Part shown: one piece after another, positions 1-11,504 of the stretch
Layout of the letters: each line of letters starts with the position of its first letter
How positions within the stretch are numbered: the first letter of the stretch is position 1
From: Furcasterigmium furcatum
Taxonomy: Eukaryota; Ascomycota; Sordariomycetes; Glomerellales; Plectosphaerellaceae
DNA: 64,000 nucleotides
Direction: 5' to 3'
Assembly (NCBI GenBank): GCA_001599815.1
Contig: BCIA01000005.1
Location: forward strand, 3,542,472 to 3,606,471
Program-made: the position numbers and the translations under genes
Notes under the pieces: model-generated
Told to the model about the DNA's origin: nothing
Databases searched by the model: none
What the model saw: only the letters and a program-made list of their open reading frames with translations

Positions 1-48
1 ATCAGTAGTTGCATCAGGAGGTTCCAGGTTCGAGCCCTGGTGTGGTCA
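1..48 (+). tRNA. 3' exon of a tRNA gene, cut by the window edge
   Basis: Positions 24-40 form a perfect T-arm (stem CCAGG, loop TTCGAGC, stem CCTGG). The 3' acceptor strand TGTGGTC (41-47) and discriminator A (48) follow. TCAGG at 14-18 fits the 3' anticodon stem and AGGTT at 19-23 the variable loop. Reading the anticodon loop straight through gives G, not the invariant U, at position 33. This suggests that bases 1 to about 12 are the end of an intron lying just 3' of the anticodon. The TCAGG-AGGTT-CCAGG order resembles tRNA-Arg genes of filamentous fungi, but the anticodon lies outside the window, so the isotype is not assigned. Confidence 0.7.
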
Positions 49-52
49 CTTC

Positions 53-58
53 TTTTTT
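53..58 (+). terminator. RNA polymerase III T-run terminator
   Basis: A run of six T starts five bases after the tRNA discriminator base, the usual Pol III stop signal. It supports the tRNA call and its + orientation. Confidence 0.7.
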
Positions 59-60
59 CT

Positions 61-1830
61 CCCCTCACAATCGAGGTCTTCTTTTTGACCCAACAGTGAG
101 GATAGATCTAGTTGGAGGGTGAATTGACTCCTTCATTGAGACAGTCGGCACCTCAGCACCATAGCAAGAGCCAACGGCCTGAGACGTTGCATCCGTGGAT
201 GGAGTCGTGACCATCATCGGCGCTCCTGGTGGGGGCTGGTTCCTGCAGTAGCGCCTCGATGTCCACTGCCCAGAGGTTTGGTTTCCTGTCGCCATCGCCG
301 ACCGTCGAGTGAACCTCTATGAAGTAGGGCGCACTAGCAGACGATGGTCCCGAAACCACGGCTCACTCGGTCCATGGAGTCAATAGCTTGCTTGGCGGCC
401 GCTTCTAGTTCGAGAACGGGAGACGAGCCGAGAGAGGACTGTTGGGATCTGGACCGCTCCATTTCATGGGAGGCCATGATGAAAGAATGGCTTTCTTGAT
501 TAACCGTATGATGTGCGCCACGACCCAGGATTTCTGCGGAGCGCGGGTCGTGATTTATTAAGGTGGTTACCGATACCCGGAACCAAATGTCCAATGGGGC
601 AAGTGAAGGCAAGTTCTGGCGCGCATGGATAAAAGCAATGCTTGCTTGAGCTTGTCGAAAGCTCGGCGTCAGCTGATAAATAGGAAGAACCGGGGCATGG
701 GAGGTCTGGATCCCCTCTGACGACCATGTGGTTTCTTTTCCGGGCCAGAAGATTAATGAGGCCGTGGTAAGTCTATTGGTTCTTGGCGGTGGTCGCGGCT
801 GATGTCTGTCTCCATGTGGAATGATTTGATCTGCTGGGTTGTCGCGACGCAGACAAGCAGAGAAAAGCATCAAGATGAGGTGCGGCTCGGATGCGAGTCT
901 CGACGATCAGTCCACCAATGTGCGGATAGAGTTGGACGGATGTAAATGTCGTGGAGGCGAATGTGTATATTGCCTGCGCGCATGAACTCAGAGTCGGCCA
1001 ACCAGAGGTACGGGATTGCTTGTGACTGAATGCTGGTGTTGTGCACAAGATGATACTCAGAATATGGATGGGCAGATCTATTGCCTCGGGGCGCGAGCAA
1101 GAACGCAGTAGTGATGAGTACCTCCATCCAGAGAGGATGATGAATCGAGATGCGGCGCGTGATGGCTGGCTGGTCTGGCTGGCAACTGGCTGCCACAGCT
1201 GCCCGTCTCACGTGGCTTCCCTTTCCGATCTGTGGCTCTTCGACAGTGACGTTCAGGGTCCCCGCTAAAACGCCAAGCCAGACCAGAAAGCTCCTGCCAC
1301 CGTCACTCCAGTGAGGTCACAGAGTCACACCCACCAATCGCGCCACCTGTGACGCACCTGCCCACCTCACCTGTCACCCCACCTCCCCAAATCCATCCAT
1401 TCCGGACCGTCTGTCTGTCTACCTTGCCTCCAGCCTCAACGTCAACACTTCCTAAACACTGACAAACTGGCTGGCCGCCTCGTCTCTGCAACACTTCGTT
1501 CATTCAACCCTGGACACCCGACAACCCGTGACTCTTCTCGACCGGGCCGCACCCGCCAGCCCTCGCATACGGGGTCCACAGGACTGCCAGCAAGCTGTAA
1601 ACGATCTCCTCCTGTCCCGAAGCTCAGCCACCAGCACTGCTCCATGGGGTGAGCTCTGAAGCACCCCGTGGCCTTCTCCCGCAGACCCTCTTTCTCCCCG
1701 CTACTGGGCGGTTCATCTGGATACCTTTGGTCGCCTACGGAACTCTCACGCCGATTACGTCGGAGAGCATCCGCCGCTTATAAGGAACCCTTGATCTGCA
1801 CTTCTTCCTCCATCCTACCCAACCTCTGCG
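61..1830. other. Intergenic region with no supported gene
   Basis: Lies between the tRNA terminator and the first protein gene. The longest open frame is on the minus strand from an ATG at 870 to 334, but it has no recognisable domain and no convincing introns. From about 1280 the + strand becomes C/T-rich, as fungal promoters and 5' leaders often are, and this part is probably the leader of the gene starting at 1831. Confidence 0.5.
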
Positions 1831-3058
1831 ATGGCACCTGATCTCAACTCCCTCTCCTCCTCCGCTTCACCACATCCGACAACATCATCCATGTCGACCA
1901 CCTCGACTACCAACGGAGATAGTCCTGCGCCCTCCCAGCGCACCGAGTCGCCCACCGGCTCTCCTCGGTCACTCTCTACCTCTCTACAGGCAGCAGCTAC
2001 TCTCAACGCTGGCCTTCAGCACGAGTCTCCTCGACGTTCGTCAAGACCCCCCTCCGGCTTTGCATAACTCGTCCGAGGACGTGTCGCTAACTGTCACCTT
2101 TGCTAGGCTCGTCGATCGGTTCGCTCTCGAGAAACAGACAGTCCCCTTCGGCTGGCCGGAGACGCTCCACCGTTCTCCTCAACTTACAACACAACGACCC
2201 TTCGGTACCCGGCCCCGGCGAGATGGTCAATGAAGGCCACCAAACAAGTCATGTTGGTGTTCAGACGGCAAGCCCCCAGCTCATGTCCAGCTCGCCCCAC
2301 CTCATCGCCAGCGGTGATCCGCACCACAACCGCGCCCCCAGTCTAGGGGAGCTGCACCAGGAACTTGAGGCCGAGCAGGAGGCCCAAGTTGTCAGTCTTC
2401 CTCTGCCGTTTACCTCGCATATGAACTAGTCGAGCTAACAATACCACAGAATCGCCTCCTCAATACCATCCGGCAGCAGCAGCTTCAACTCCAGCAGATC
2501 CAGACAGCACAGGGTGGCGACGAGTCAGCCGTGCTTCCGGACTCTTCGAGCCAGACGCCAATTCATCAAAGTGGACTTGCTCACCATTCCAGCAGCGGAT
2601 CCTTCGCCCGATCGCCGGTCATCGGACACCACCCTCGAAGCTCCTTCGACATGGCGAGGGCAGACCTCCAGCGCCGGTCTAGAACACCGAGCAGGGGTGC
2701 TTCGCCTAGGCTTCGATCGACCTCCATCAGCGGTGAAAGCGATCATCTGAACCTTGGCGGTCGTGATGAGAGTGCTTTCTATCAGGCCGAAACGCAAATG
2801 CTTATGCGGGAGAATCAAATGCTCCGCCACCGCATCCGCGACCTGGGTGAGTTCCTGTCTGAGAATCGACTTGTTGTGGTCTAGGTAGAATAGAGTCGCT
2901 AACACTGCAAAGAACGTCAATTATCAGAGGCCAGTGTTGGGAGTCCAACACACAGTCACTCCAACGAGCCCGTCCTCCCTTCCAACTTGACGATGGCGAC
3001 CTCGGTTGAGGAGGAGCCGGCTGCGACCACTTCATCCGTCGAAGCCGCAAAAGTCTGA
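1831..3058 (+). CDS. Ser/Pro-rich coiled-coil protein of unknown function, 343 aa
   Basis: Four exons: 1831-2035, 2107-2390, 2450-2846 and 2913-3058. All three introns (71, 59 and 66 nt) contain GCTAAC branch sites and keep the frame, which is good evidence for a real gene. The first 110 residues are Ser, Thr and Pro rich and look disordered. Two segments look like short coiled coils: about 144-185 (Glu/Gln/Leu-rich, including NRLLNTIRQQQLQLQQIQ) and about 263-300 (AETQMLMRENQMLRHRIRDL). Arg-Ser-rich stretches between them could be phosphorylation targets. There is no signal peptide, membrane segment or known enzymatic motif. I do not recognise the family. The composition suggests a cytosolic or nuclear scaffold, which is inference. 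Confidence 0.85.
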
Positions 3059-3549
3059 ATGGATGCAGTAAAGGACGTCATTTTCTTTACCGGGTTGCAT
3101 CATTCGGCGTTCGGGATCCTAGAAATGCAAGGGCAAAGGTCAAGCCCAGTCTGACGAAGGCTGCTAGGGACACAACGGCGTTTTATTAGTCCATCAAGGC
3201 TTCTTTCTCCTTCAGATACGTACTCTCGTATGGGTTATCCCTGGACAAATTCATAAGTTCGGTACCACGGTGCTCTCTGATGTTTGCATGTGCCATGTCT
3301 CCAGTGATCAAAGGCCCCGACGGGCATCTCATCCCCTCGACTCCGTGGTTCAGAAACTCTTGGCCTGCGAATATCGGACAAATCCGGCCTCAAGTCCGTG
3401 GTTGGCCCCGAGCGGGACCTCCCTGTTGCTTATGTCATCATCGGCAAGATGGAACTCCCGCCGACGACATCCGCTCTTATACCAGCCCGATGGAGTTGAG
3501 AGGACTTTCTGAGCTCAGAAACTCTCATACTGCTCACGATTCTTCCAAC
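3059..3549. other. Intergenic region between tandem genes
   Basis: About 490 bases holding the 3' end of the coiled-coil gene and the promoter of the L-2-hydroxyglutarate dehydrogenase gene. Open frames enter the region but have no protein-like features. I see no RNA gene or repeat. Confidence 0.5.
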
Positions 3550-4887
3550 ATGCCTCCGAGGGTATTGAGTTGTAAATCCCTTTCCGGCCTCGTTGCCCCA
3601 ACTCAAAAGAGGTTGTTCTCCTCCACAATTCGCAGGCATGCCGACTTCACACACATCGTACGTCTTCGTGGGCAGCATCTCGCCAATCTCTCACCCCTCG
3701 TCTTCGGATGGAACATCTAACGGCCCCAGGTCATCGGCGGCGGCGTCGTCGGCCTCGCCACCGCCCGCCACCTGACTGCCAACCACCCGTCGTCATCGAC
3801 GCTGCTCCTCGAGCGACACGCCCAGGTCGGCACGGAGACGTCCTCTCGCAACTCCGAGGTCGTCCACGCGGGGCTCTACTATGGGCACAACACGCTCAAG
3901 ACGGAGCTGTGCGTGCGCGGGCGGAAGATGCTGTACGACTTTTGCCGAGAGCGGGGGGTCACGCACCGCAAGGTCGGCAAGTGGCTCGTCGCGCGGGACG
4001 AGGGCCAGATCGCGGCGCTGCAGCGGGTGTACGACTTTTGCACGGGGCGGGATGGCGGGGAGGGTGTTGACGTGCCCCTGAGATGGGTTGGGGCGGCGGA
4101 GGCGAGGCGCCTGGAGCCGGATCTGTATGCTGCGGAGGGGGGCGTGCTGGAGAGCCCAGAGACGGGGATCGTGGACTCGCACGGGCTCATGATTGCGCTC
4201 ATGGGGCTGTTTGAAGAGGAGGGGGGGACTGTGGCGATGAATTCGGTGGTGAGGGCGATCGAGCCCCTGGGCACGAGGGGCGGCGGCGGCTGGAGGGTCA
4301 CGGTTGCGGATAAGGAGACGGGGGAGGAGAGCGAGATCACGGCCGAGACGGTTGTGAATGCTGCTGGGCTTGGGGCGATGGCCATCCGGAACATGATCGT
4401 TCCGCAAGAGAAGAAGAGGCCGATGTACTATGCCAAGGGGAACTACTTCTCATACAGCGCCGGCGGAGGGGGCAAGCCGTTGAAGGTCAGCAGGCTGATC
4501 TATCCTGCGCCCGAGCCGGGATTCGCAGGGCTCGGGACGCACTTGACGCTGGACTTGTCAGGAAGGATTCGCTTCGGGCCGGATGTCGAGTGGGTGTCGG
4601 ACCCATCAGACCTGTCAGTCTCTGCTGAGCGGCTGCCGCAAGCTGTTGAGGCGATCCGGAGGTATCTCCCCGGCCTGGAGGCTGAGTGCCTCACCCCGGA
4701 CTATGCAGGCCTGCGTCCCAAGTTGAGCAGCCAGGCCGAGTACGCATCAGGAAAGGGCGCCAGTGACTTTGAAGTGAGCCGGGAGGAGGGCTACGAAGGC
4801 TGGGTGAACCTCCTGGGCATAGAGAGCCCGGGGTTGACGAGCAGCCTGGCGATCGCGGAGCGAGTGGGCAAGATCTTATACGGATAG
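3550..4887 (+). CDS. L2HGDH: L-2-hydroxyglutarate dehydrogenase, mitochondrial (FAD-dependent)
   Basis: Two exons, 3550-3657 and 3730-4887, joined in phase 0 across a 72-nt intron (GTACGT donor, CTAAC branch), giving 421 residues. The family oxidises L-2-hydroxyglutarate to 2-oxoglutarate with FAD and removes a by-product of malate dehydrogenase side activity. Residues 1-35 are rich in Arg and Ser without acids at the start (KRLFSSTIRR), a typical mitochondrial presequence. VIGGGVVGLATARHL at 37-51 is the Rossmann FAD-binding loop. The family block SRNSEVVHAGLYY follows at 75-87. The C-terminal YAGLRPKLS and LLGIESPGLTSSLAIAERV match the end of the DAO fold of this family. The length is slightly below animal enzymes. 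A related DAO-family oxidoreductase is the only serious alternative. Confidence 0.9.
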
Positions 4888-5257
4888 CGAGCATAGCGTC
4901 AACGAAATGGTTCGATTGCAATTTGTTCTGACCTGACTCGGGGAGAGCTGCCCCGGAATTCGACGAGAATAGACCAGAATCGCGAGAAACCACCGTCCGA
5001 GGGCCTTGAGAGAAGACGATACAAGGCCGAGCCCAAATACGATTGATTACCCCGCGTCCCCGCGCTTCATCCATAATGTGCGGGTTCATAGAGGCGTTGC
5101 CCGAAGCCACGGCCAGGGCCCAGATTCCGGGACACAACATGCATAGGTAAAAGACAAGACAAGACAAGCACAGCTCGCTCAACGCCGGAAGTAGTAGAAG
5201 CAGGACGCTCATTTTTCCTCGTCCTTCATGTCCAGTACGCCCCCGCCCCGGCTGTAA
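4888..5257. other. Convergent 3' intergenic region
   Basis: About 370 bases shared by the 3' ends of the L2HGDH gene (+) and the DUF2415 gene (-). It contains a short tandem repeat of GACAA units near 5153-5169 and nothing else recognisable. Confidence 0.5.
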
Positions 5258-7625
5258 TCACCGCAAGGTGACATTAGGGCAGTATTTGCGACCCTGCGTA
5301 TTCACTCGGAACTCATAGATGCCATTTTCTGCACCCACATATCTAACGCAAAGGTCAGTCAGTATCGTATTTCCCATCGCAGGAAGCCGTCCCACTTACA
5401 AAACACGTCCGTCCTCGCTCCACGAGATGCCTGCCGTGTTGTCCGGCTCAGGGGGGCTCTCGTGGACGCTGGCATCCATGCCGGTCCTTCGCTGGGCAAG
5501 ACGGCTGTCCATTTCGCGGATGGCCACCGAGTTGATAAAAGGAAGGAACCCAGAGCGATCGCGCTCACGCTCGCTTTCGCGGTCACGCTGCGTCGTTTCC
5601 GGCTGCGTCGTATCCCGTGCCGTTTCGCGTGCCTCAGTGCCGCTGCTGCCGCTGTTGTTGCCCTCGAGAGTGATATTGTACAGAGCCTCCAGATCGGCCC
5701 ATCCGCCGGAGCTTGTCAGCCCGGAGCGGGTGCCTGCTGCGGAACGGGGAGACTGAGCGGCGCTTTCCGCTGGTCGAAGGGTCGTCGTGCGACGAGGTAG
5801 CGGAGGCAGAACCTGGGCATCCCGGTCACCTCGCACTCGCTCTGCCCGTTCGCTTGCGCGGAACGCAGCCCGCTGGTTTCGATCGCGAGACTCACGCAGC
5901 CAGTCTGTCAGGGCGCGGGCGATATTGCTTCTCTCATCTCGATCCCGCTGGAGCTCCCGCAAAGCGCGCGCGACACTACTGCTCCGCTCTCGTGAGCCCC
6001 TGGCGGCACTATCATCTTCGGCGGTGCCTGACGCCCGGTTGGCATATACCTCCCAGGGTATCGAGGCCAGCGAATTCGAGTTTGTTGAGTTGCTATGGTC
6101 GGCAAGTCGTGCAGCGATCCTATCCGTCTGCTCCCGTCTTCGGCGCTCGACTTGCAGGGCTTCAAGCACCATCGTCTCGTCCTGCGAAAGGCCGTGGCGC
6201 TCGCCGAGATTCCGACGTCTGCGGATATCGTTTAGACTGTTTGCAGAAGAGAGAAGGCTTGACGACGAGTTGTCGTTTCGTTCACCGCGGCCTTCGAGGA
6301 GTCGGGGGTCGATCGTATCACGGTCAAGGATTGTAACGTGCTCGAAGTCGCCGTCGGCGCTGATGTCGAGGATTTGCTGCTGGGAAAATCCGCTCCGCAC
6401 GTCCGCCACGCCGACCCGACCCCTATCCTCCGTCCATGCCAGTAGGTCGTACGGGCCGGGACAGAAGGCCATGTCACGCACGGCTCCCCAGCCAGCCATG
6501 GGACGTGAGGAGGTGAAAGAGGTCAGCAGAGGATCGGCCGCCGGATCCGTCAGGTACTGGGTTTCAAAGACAGAGATGGTGCCGTACTGGGTGCCGACCG
6601 CCAGGTATGCGCCGCTGGTGGAGAAACAAGCTGCAAAGCTTCCTCTGCTGTCGGAACTGTCGCCACGTCGCTGGCTCTTGAGGATGACCTTGTTGCACTC
6701 CTCCCAATGAAACTGAGCGCCGTCTCGCGAGCGGACAGAGCTCTGGTCGTCCACTCTCTTTGCTACACGACGATGAACATAGAGATAGGGGTCATCGAGT
6801 ATGGAGATCAGGAGCCGCCCGTCAGGCGACAGGACGCTGCGGTTGACATAGTCGGGGTAGACGACGACATCCAGAGGCTCTGGTTTCTCCTCCGACTCGA
6901 AGTTGTTGAGACCAACCAGCACCACCGTCTTGTCGTTGTTGGCCAGCACTGCGACCGGGTCCTTGTAGTGGCCCACTGGCATCGTGACATTCTCCTGGGG
7001 GAACCACATGGTCACGCAGTTAACCCTGTCGCGCGCCAGCTTCTTGCTCTTGGCCATCAAGTTCTTCTCGAGGGTGGATTGTAGGCGACTCATTCGGGAA
7101 CTGGATCCATAGACTTCGGACCGGAATGATTCGAAGCTGAGGGGCAGCCGCGAGTCTGCTTCGAGGTCGTTCAGCCGGACGTCCAGATCTGTCGCGTCGT
7201 CCGTTGTTCGGGATTCGCGCAGCTTGATGGCGGTGAACTCGCCGGTCTCACCACCGCAACAGACCCAGCCATTCTGGGCCACCAAGCATCTCGGGGAGAA
7301 GGAGAGAAGTTTGACGGTCTCGCACTCGTTGGTGGTGACATCCAGTCGCTGGATGTGGTTGCTGCAACTGCCGCCGGGGAAGTAAACGACGTCCTGCTTC
7401 TCAACACTGATGAGGGATCGTAGTTGCCAGTGCCTAGGCCATGTCAGAGGGCGGCATTGGTTTGCGGGGAGATGCAACGTACTGCGATCGGACCGGGATG
7501 CGAAAGTGCTTGCGGGAGGATTTGGAGATCAGGCGCTCGGTCGGGTAGTAGCTAGAACCGGTCAGCAAGGGAGGACAGGACGACGATGGGCGGGAGACTG
7601 ACGAGACGCCATCCTTGACAGCCAT
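5258..7625 (-). CDS. DUF2415 / WD40-type beta-propeller protein, 753 aa
   Basis: Three exons on the minus strand: 7625-7483, 7433-5400 and 5342-5258. Both introns have a CTGAC branch. The small last exon is supported by a GTAAGT donor inside what otherwise looks like a stop codon, and it restores a propeller-like ending (LYVGAENGIYEFRV). The N-terminal half has repeated blade-like strands such as SPDGRLLISILDD and GAYLAVGTQYGTISVFE. Around residues 370-410 the segment LLAWTEDRGRVGVADVRSGF matches the short DUF2415 domain of fungal proteins of unknown function. The region from about 440 to 700 is Arg/Glu/Ser rich and probably disordered or helical. No catalytic residues are seen. It is probably a protein-interaction platform, but its partners are unknown. 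The gene shares a promoter region with mitochondrial Hsp70. Confidence 0.85.
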
Positions 7626-8701
7626 AATGGCGTCGTGGGGTGGTTGGGGGGTGGTTGAGGTTCGGCTCCCGTCCGCGTGTCGATCGTGGGATGATGTAAT
7701 TGCGAGTGGATGGAGGAGTCGCGATAGTTGAGCGCCCGTAGGATTGAGGGCGGCTCGGTGCGATGCGGATGGGGGCGGAGAGTGCGCCGGATGGGACGGG
7801 GTGGTGCTCCAGGGTCGATGGGCGAGGTTGGAAATGGATTGCGCTCGGCCTTGGGATCTGGATTGGACGAAGGAGTGACCTGTTTTCAGTGCCTGCTTGT
7901 AGCGCGAATAGGTATGCACAGAGAAAAGGCGGAGGAGGGGCCGCGCCTGCTGCACCTGCACCGGGTTCCGGATGCGCCTTGGCTGAGTTCAGCAGTTTGG
8001 GGTGACGGAGGATGACGATCACATCATCTGGAGGACGGTACCTGGCGCCCCACGTGATTTTGGTGCAGCCAGAGGTAGCTCGTGGATTTGACTCTGCCTT
8101 AGTCCACGCCCTCCACCACCTCTGGCTTGAGGACAACACGTGAATCTACTCACTTATTATTAAGTAGACACAACGCTGCACCAGCCTGCCATACCAGTCA
8201 ACATTTCTTCATCCATGAATGTTGTTTGGTTCAAGTGCTCTGGTCTGCCCACGACCTATGCGCGACGGAGTTTGGCCATGCGCCCGGAATCATCAACCTC
8301 GGGCTTCCCGAAGGCTGTAGCCGACGATACGCGTCCCCTTTTCCATCCATGAGCGAGAAGGGAAGGCATGGATGGCCTTGAACTGAGGACCCAGAGAAAC
8401 CCCACGATATGAAATGAGGTCGTCACGTGCGCAGCGCCGGAATATCTCGGTCCCGCCCCGGACCAGTGGAGCCCCCTGCTAATGGAAGCGGCCCCTGCGG
8501 CTTTCGGTCGGCTTCTATGACTGGGGGCAGCCCATCGATCTCGGGCCAAAAAATTTCGACTCTCCTTGCCATCACCATTCTTGCCGTTCCCCCAATTATA
8601 ATAATCTCCCCATCCATCCATCCTCCCCTTCGCACTCCCATCCTCTTCTCGTGTTGAATCATCTCCTTTCCCTCCCTGTACAATCCCTTCAGATACCCAA
8701 T
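7626..8701. promoter_or_regulatory. Divergent promoter of the DUF2415 gene and mitochondrial Hsp70
   Basis: A 1.08-kb region between two divergent start codons. Three exact CACGTG palindromes lie at 8051-8056, 8137-8142 and 8424-8429, the last in a TCACGTG context that Cbf1-type or other bHLH factors prefer. An AT-rich patch containing CCAATTATAATAA lies near 8591-8605, about 100 bases before the Hsp70 ATG, and could serve as a CCAAT/TATA-like element. I found no clean heat-shock element. No RNA gene or protein gene is visible. Confidence 0.5.
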
Positions 8702-10914
8702 ATGCTGGCCTCGCGTTTCTCCAGAGCTGTAAGTCCTCCTCCTGCTCTCCGTCGCGATCCCCCGGCTAACCGGATCTCGCGAACAGCTTCCCAGAGCTAC
8801 CTCGGGAGCTCTGCGCCCGGCCGCCTTTGCCCGTCCTACCTTCGCCTCCAAGTTCGCTCGCTATGAGTCGACCGAGGCCGAGGGCAAGGTCCAGGGCTCC
8901 GTCATTGGTATCGATCTGGGTAAGTTGCTCCCGGCCGAGCTCCATCGGAGCAGCTGTGCGCGAAGCATCCCGACTGACGCGCCATTAACCAGGTACCACC
9001 AACTCCGCCGTTGCCATCATGGAGGGCAAGATCCCCAAGATTATCGAGAACGCCGAGGGTAAGCTTCTCATCGCAAACTAATTTCGGCGCGCGTTCGTCG
9101 TGGCTAACAATCCCTCAGGTGCCAGGACAACACCCTCCGTCGTGGCCTTCGCCCAGGATGGCGAGCGTCTCGTCGGTGTTGCCGCCAAGCGCCAGGCTGT
9201 CGTCAACCCCGAGAACACTCTCTTCGCCACCAAGCGTCTGATTGGCCGCAAGTTCACCGACGCTGAGGTCCAGAGGGATATCAAGGAGGTCCCCTACAAG
9301 ATCGTCCAGCACTCCAACGGCGACGCCTGGGTGTCTGCTCGTGACCAGAAGTACTCGCCTTCTCAGGTCGGTGGCTTCGTCCTGAACAAGATGAAGGAGA
9401 CTGCCGAGGCCTACCTCTCCAAGCCCGTCAAGAACGCTGTCGTTACCGTTCCTGCCTACTTCAACGACTCGCAGCGTCAGGCCACCAAGGATGCTGGTCA
9501 GATTGCCGGCCTGAACGTCCTGCGTGTCGTCAACGAGCCCACTGCTGCCGCCCTTGCCTACGGCCTGGAGAAGGAGCAGGACCGCGTCGTCGCCGTCTAC
9601 GATCTTGGCGGCGGTACCTTCGATATCTCCGTTCTCGAGATCCAGAACGGCGTCTTCGAGGTCAAGTCCACCAACGGTAACACGCATCTTGGTGGTGAGG
9701 ATTTCGACATCCTGCTTGTCCGCCACCTCGTCCAGCAGTTCAAGGCTGAGTCCAACATCGACCTGTCTTCCGACCGCATGGCCATCCAGCGTATCCGTGA
9801 GGCTGCCGAGAAGGCCAAGATTGAGCTGTCTTCTTCCCTCCAGACCGACATCAACCTGCCCTTCATCACTGCCGACGCCTCCGGCCCCAAGCACATCAAC
9901 CAGAAGCTCACTCGTGCTCAGCTCGAGAAGATGGTCGACCCCCTCATCACCAAGACCATCGACCCCGTCCGCAAGGCCCTGAAGGACGCCAACCTGACCA
10001 CCAAGGACATCCAGGAGGTCATCCTCGTTGGTGGCATGACCCGTATGCCCAAGGTCACCGAGTCCGTCAAGAGCCTCTTCGGCCGCGACCCCGCGAAGTC
10101 CGTCAACCCTGACGAGGCTGTCGCCATGGGTGCCGCCATCCAGGGTGCCGTTCTCTCCGGTGAGGTCAAGGACCTCCTCCTCCTCGATGTCACTCCCCTC
10201 TCTCTCGGTATCGAGACCCTGGGCGGTGTCTTCACCCGCCTCATCAACCGTAACACCACCATCCCCACCAAGAAGTCCCAGGTCTTCTCTACCGCCGCCG
10301 ACTTCCAGACCGCTGTCGAGATCAAGGTCTTCCAGGGTGAGCGTGAGCTCGTCAAGGACAACAAGCTCCTCGGCAACTTCCAGCTCGTTGGCATCCCCCC
10401 TGCCCACCGTGGTGTTCCCCAGGTCGAAGTCACCTTCGACATTGACGCCGACTCCATCGTCCACGTCCATGCCAAGGACAAGTCCACCAACAAGGACCAG
10501 TCCATCACCATTGCCTCCGGCTCTGGTCTGTCCGACTCCGAGATCCAGCAGATGGTTGAGGACTCCGAGAAGTACGCCGAGGCCGACAAGGAGCGCAAGG
10601 GCTCCATTGAGGCTGCCAACCGCGCCGACAGCGTTCTCAACGACACCGAGCGTGCCCTGAACGAGTACGCCGAGAAGCTCGAGAAGGAGGAGGCCGACAA
10701 GATCCGCGAGAAGATCGCCGCCCTCCGCGAGTTCGTCTCCAAGAGCCTTGCCGGCGAGGGCACCGCCACCGCCGCCGAGATCAAGGAGAAGACCGATGAG
10801 CTCCAGGTTGCCAGCCTGAACCTCTTCGACAAGATGCACAAGGCCCGCGCCGAGAGCGGCGAGCAGCAGAACACCCAGTCCTCCGAGAACAAGGACGGCG
10901 AGAACAAGCCCTAA
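8702..10914 (+). CDS. SSC1: Mitochondrial Hsp70 chaperone (Ssc1 type), 673 aa
   Basis: Four exons: 8702-8728, 8787-8919, 8993-9058 and 9119-10914. The ATP-driven matrix Hsp70 is the motor of the TIM23 import machine and folds proteins with its J-protein and nucleotide exchange partners. Residues 1 to about 40 are Arg, Ala and Ser rich without acids, a matrix presequence. ATPase motifs are in order: GIDLGTTNS at 50-58, VVNEPTAAALAYG, phosphate loop 2 DLGGGTFDIS from 237, and the adenosine loop ILVGGMTRMPKV. A substrate-binding domain (VTPLSLGIETLGG) and a helical lid follow. The C-terminus is Gln/Glu/Asn rich and lacks an ER-retention HDEL or cytosolic EEVD, which fits the mitochondrial paralogue. 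Strong preference for C-ending codons in the long last exon suggests high expression. Confidence 0.97.
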
Positions 10915-11504
10915 ACGGGCCCTGACCTACCACCTACCAGGTCGTGTTTGAATATGTTGGGCGGGTTGCGATAGACCTTCCGTTGTATTACTTGTACTCA
11001 TACTCCTGACCTCCCCGCACCCCCACGCGCGTTTACCCCCTTCCTGTTACCACCCCTTTTTGCCCATGTTTCTAATATCCTCATTTCACGCGGGGCGGAT
11101 GGACTGGCGTTGGAGCATCAAAAGATTTTCTATCTGTGTTTGATCGCACTCGAGATACCTGTGTGGTATTCATGACATGACGGATGGCATGGATCTGGGG
11201 ACACTGGGCCGGCTGACTGCGCATGTACCAACCTTGTTGAACTAGCTAGAAGCAGATAATGCTACCTACCTCCCCTCTCAAAAGACTGTATAAACAGATT
11301 CGATATGTGGCCAGATCAGACAGCGAAGTGATATGTAGTCATGTGGTGCCGAAATGTATCCCTCAATTTCTATCATGCAAGTATATTCAAGCCCCTCTAT
11401 GCCAGCGCCCTCGAAATATCACAATGCCATCCCAACTTGCAATCTAGTAACGTCCAAGCCCTCTCGTCCTTGCGCTCCAGGCGCATCGTCCTGGTTACTT
11501 CTCT
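10915..11504. other. Convergent 3' intergenic region
   Basis: About 590 bases between the Hsp70 stop and the stop of the membrane-protein gene on the other strand. It is AT-richer than its flanks and presumably holds both 3' UTRs. No gene or repeat is seen. Confidence 0.5.

Noticed and set aside
334..870. Minus-strand open frame of 178 codons from an ATG at 870
   Set aside because: No domain, no homologous-looking motif, and adjoining frames could not be joined by convincing splice sites. It may be chance or a decayed gene.
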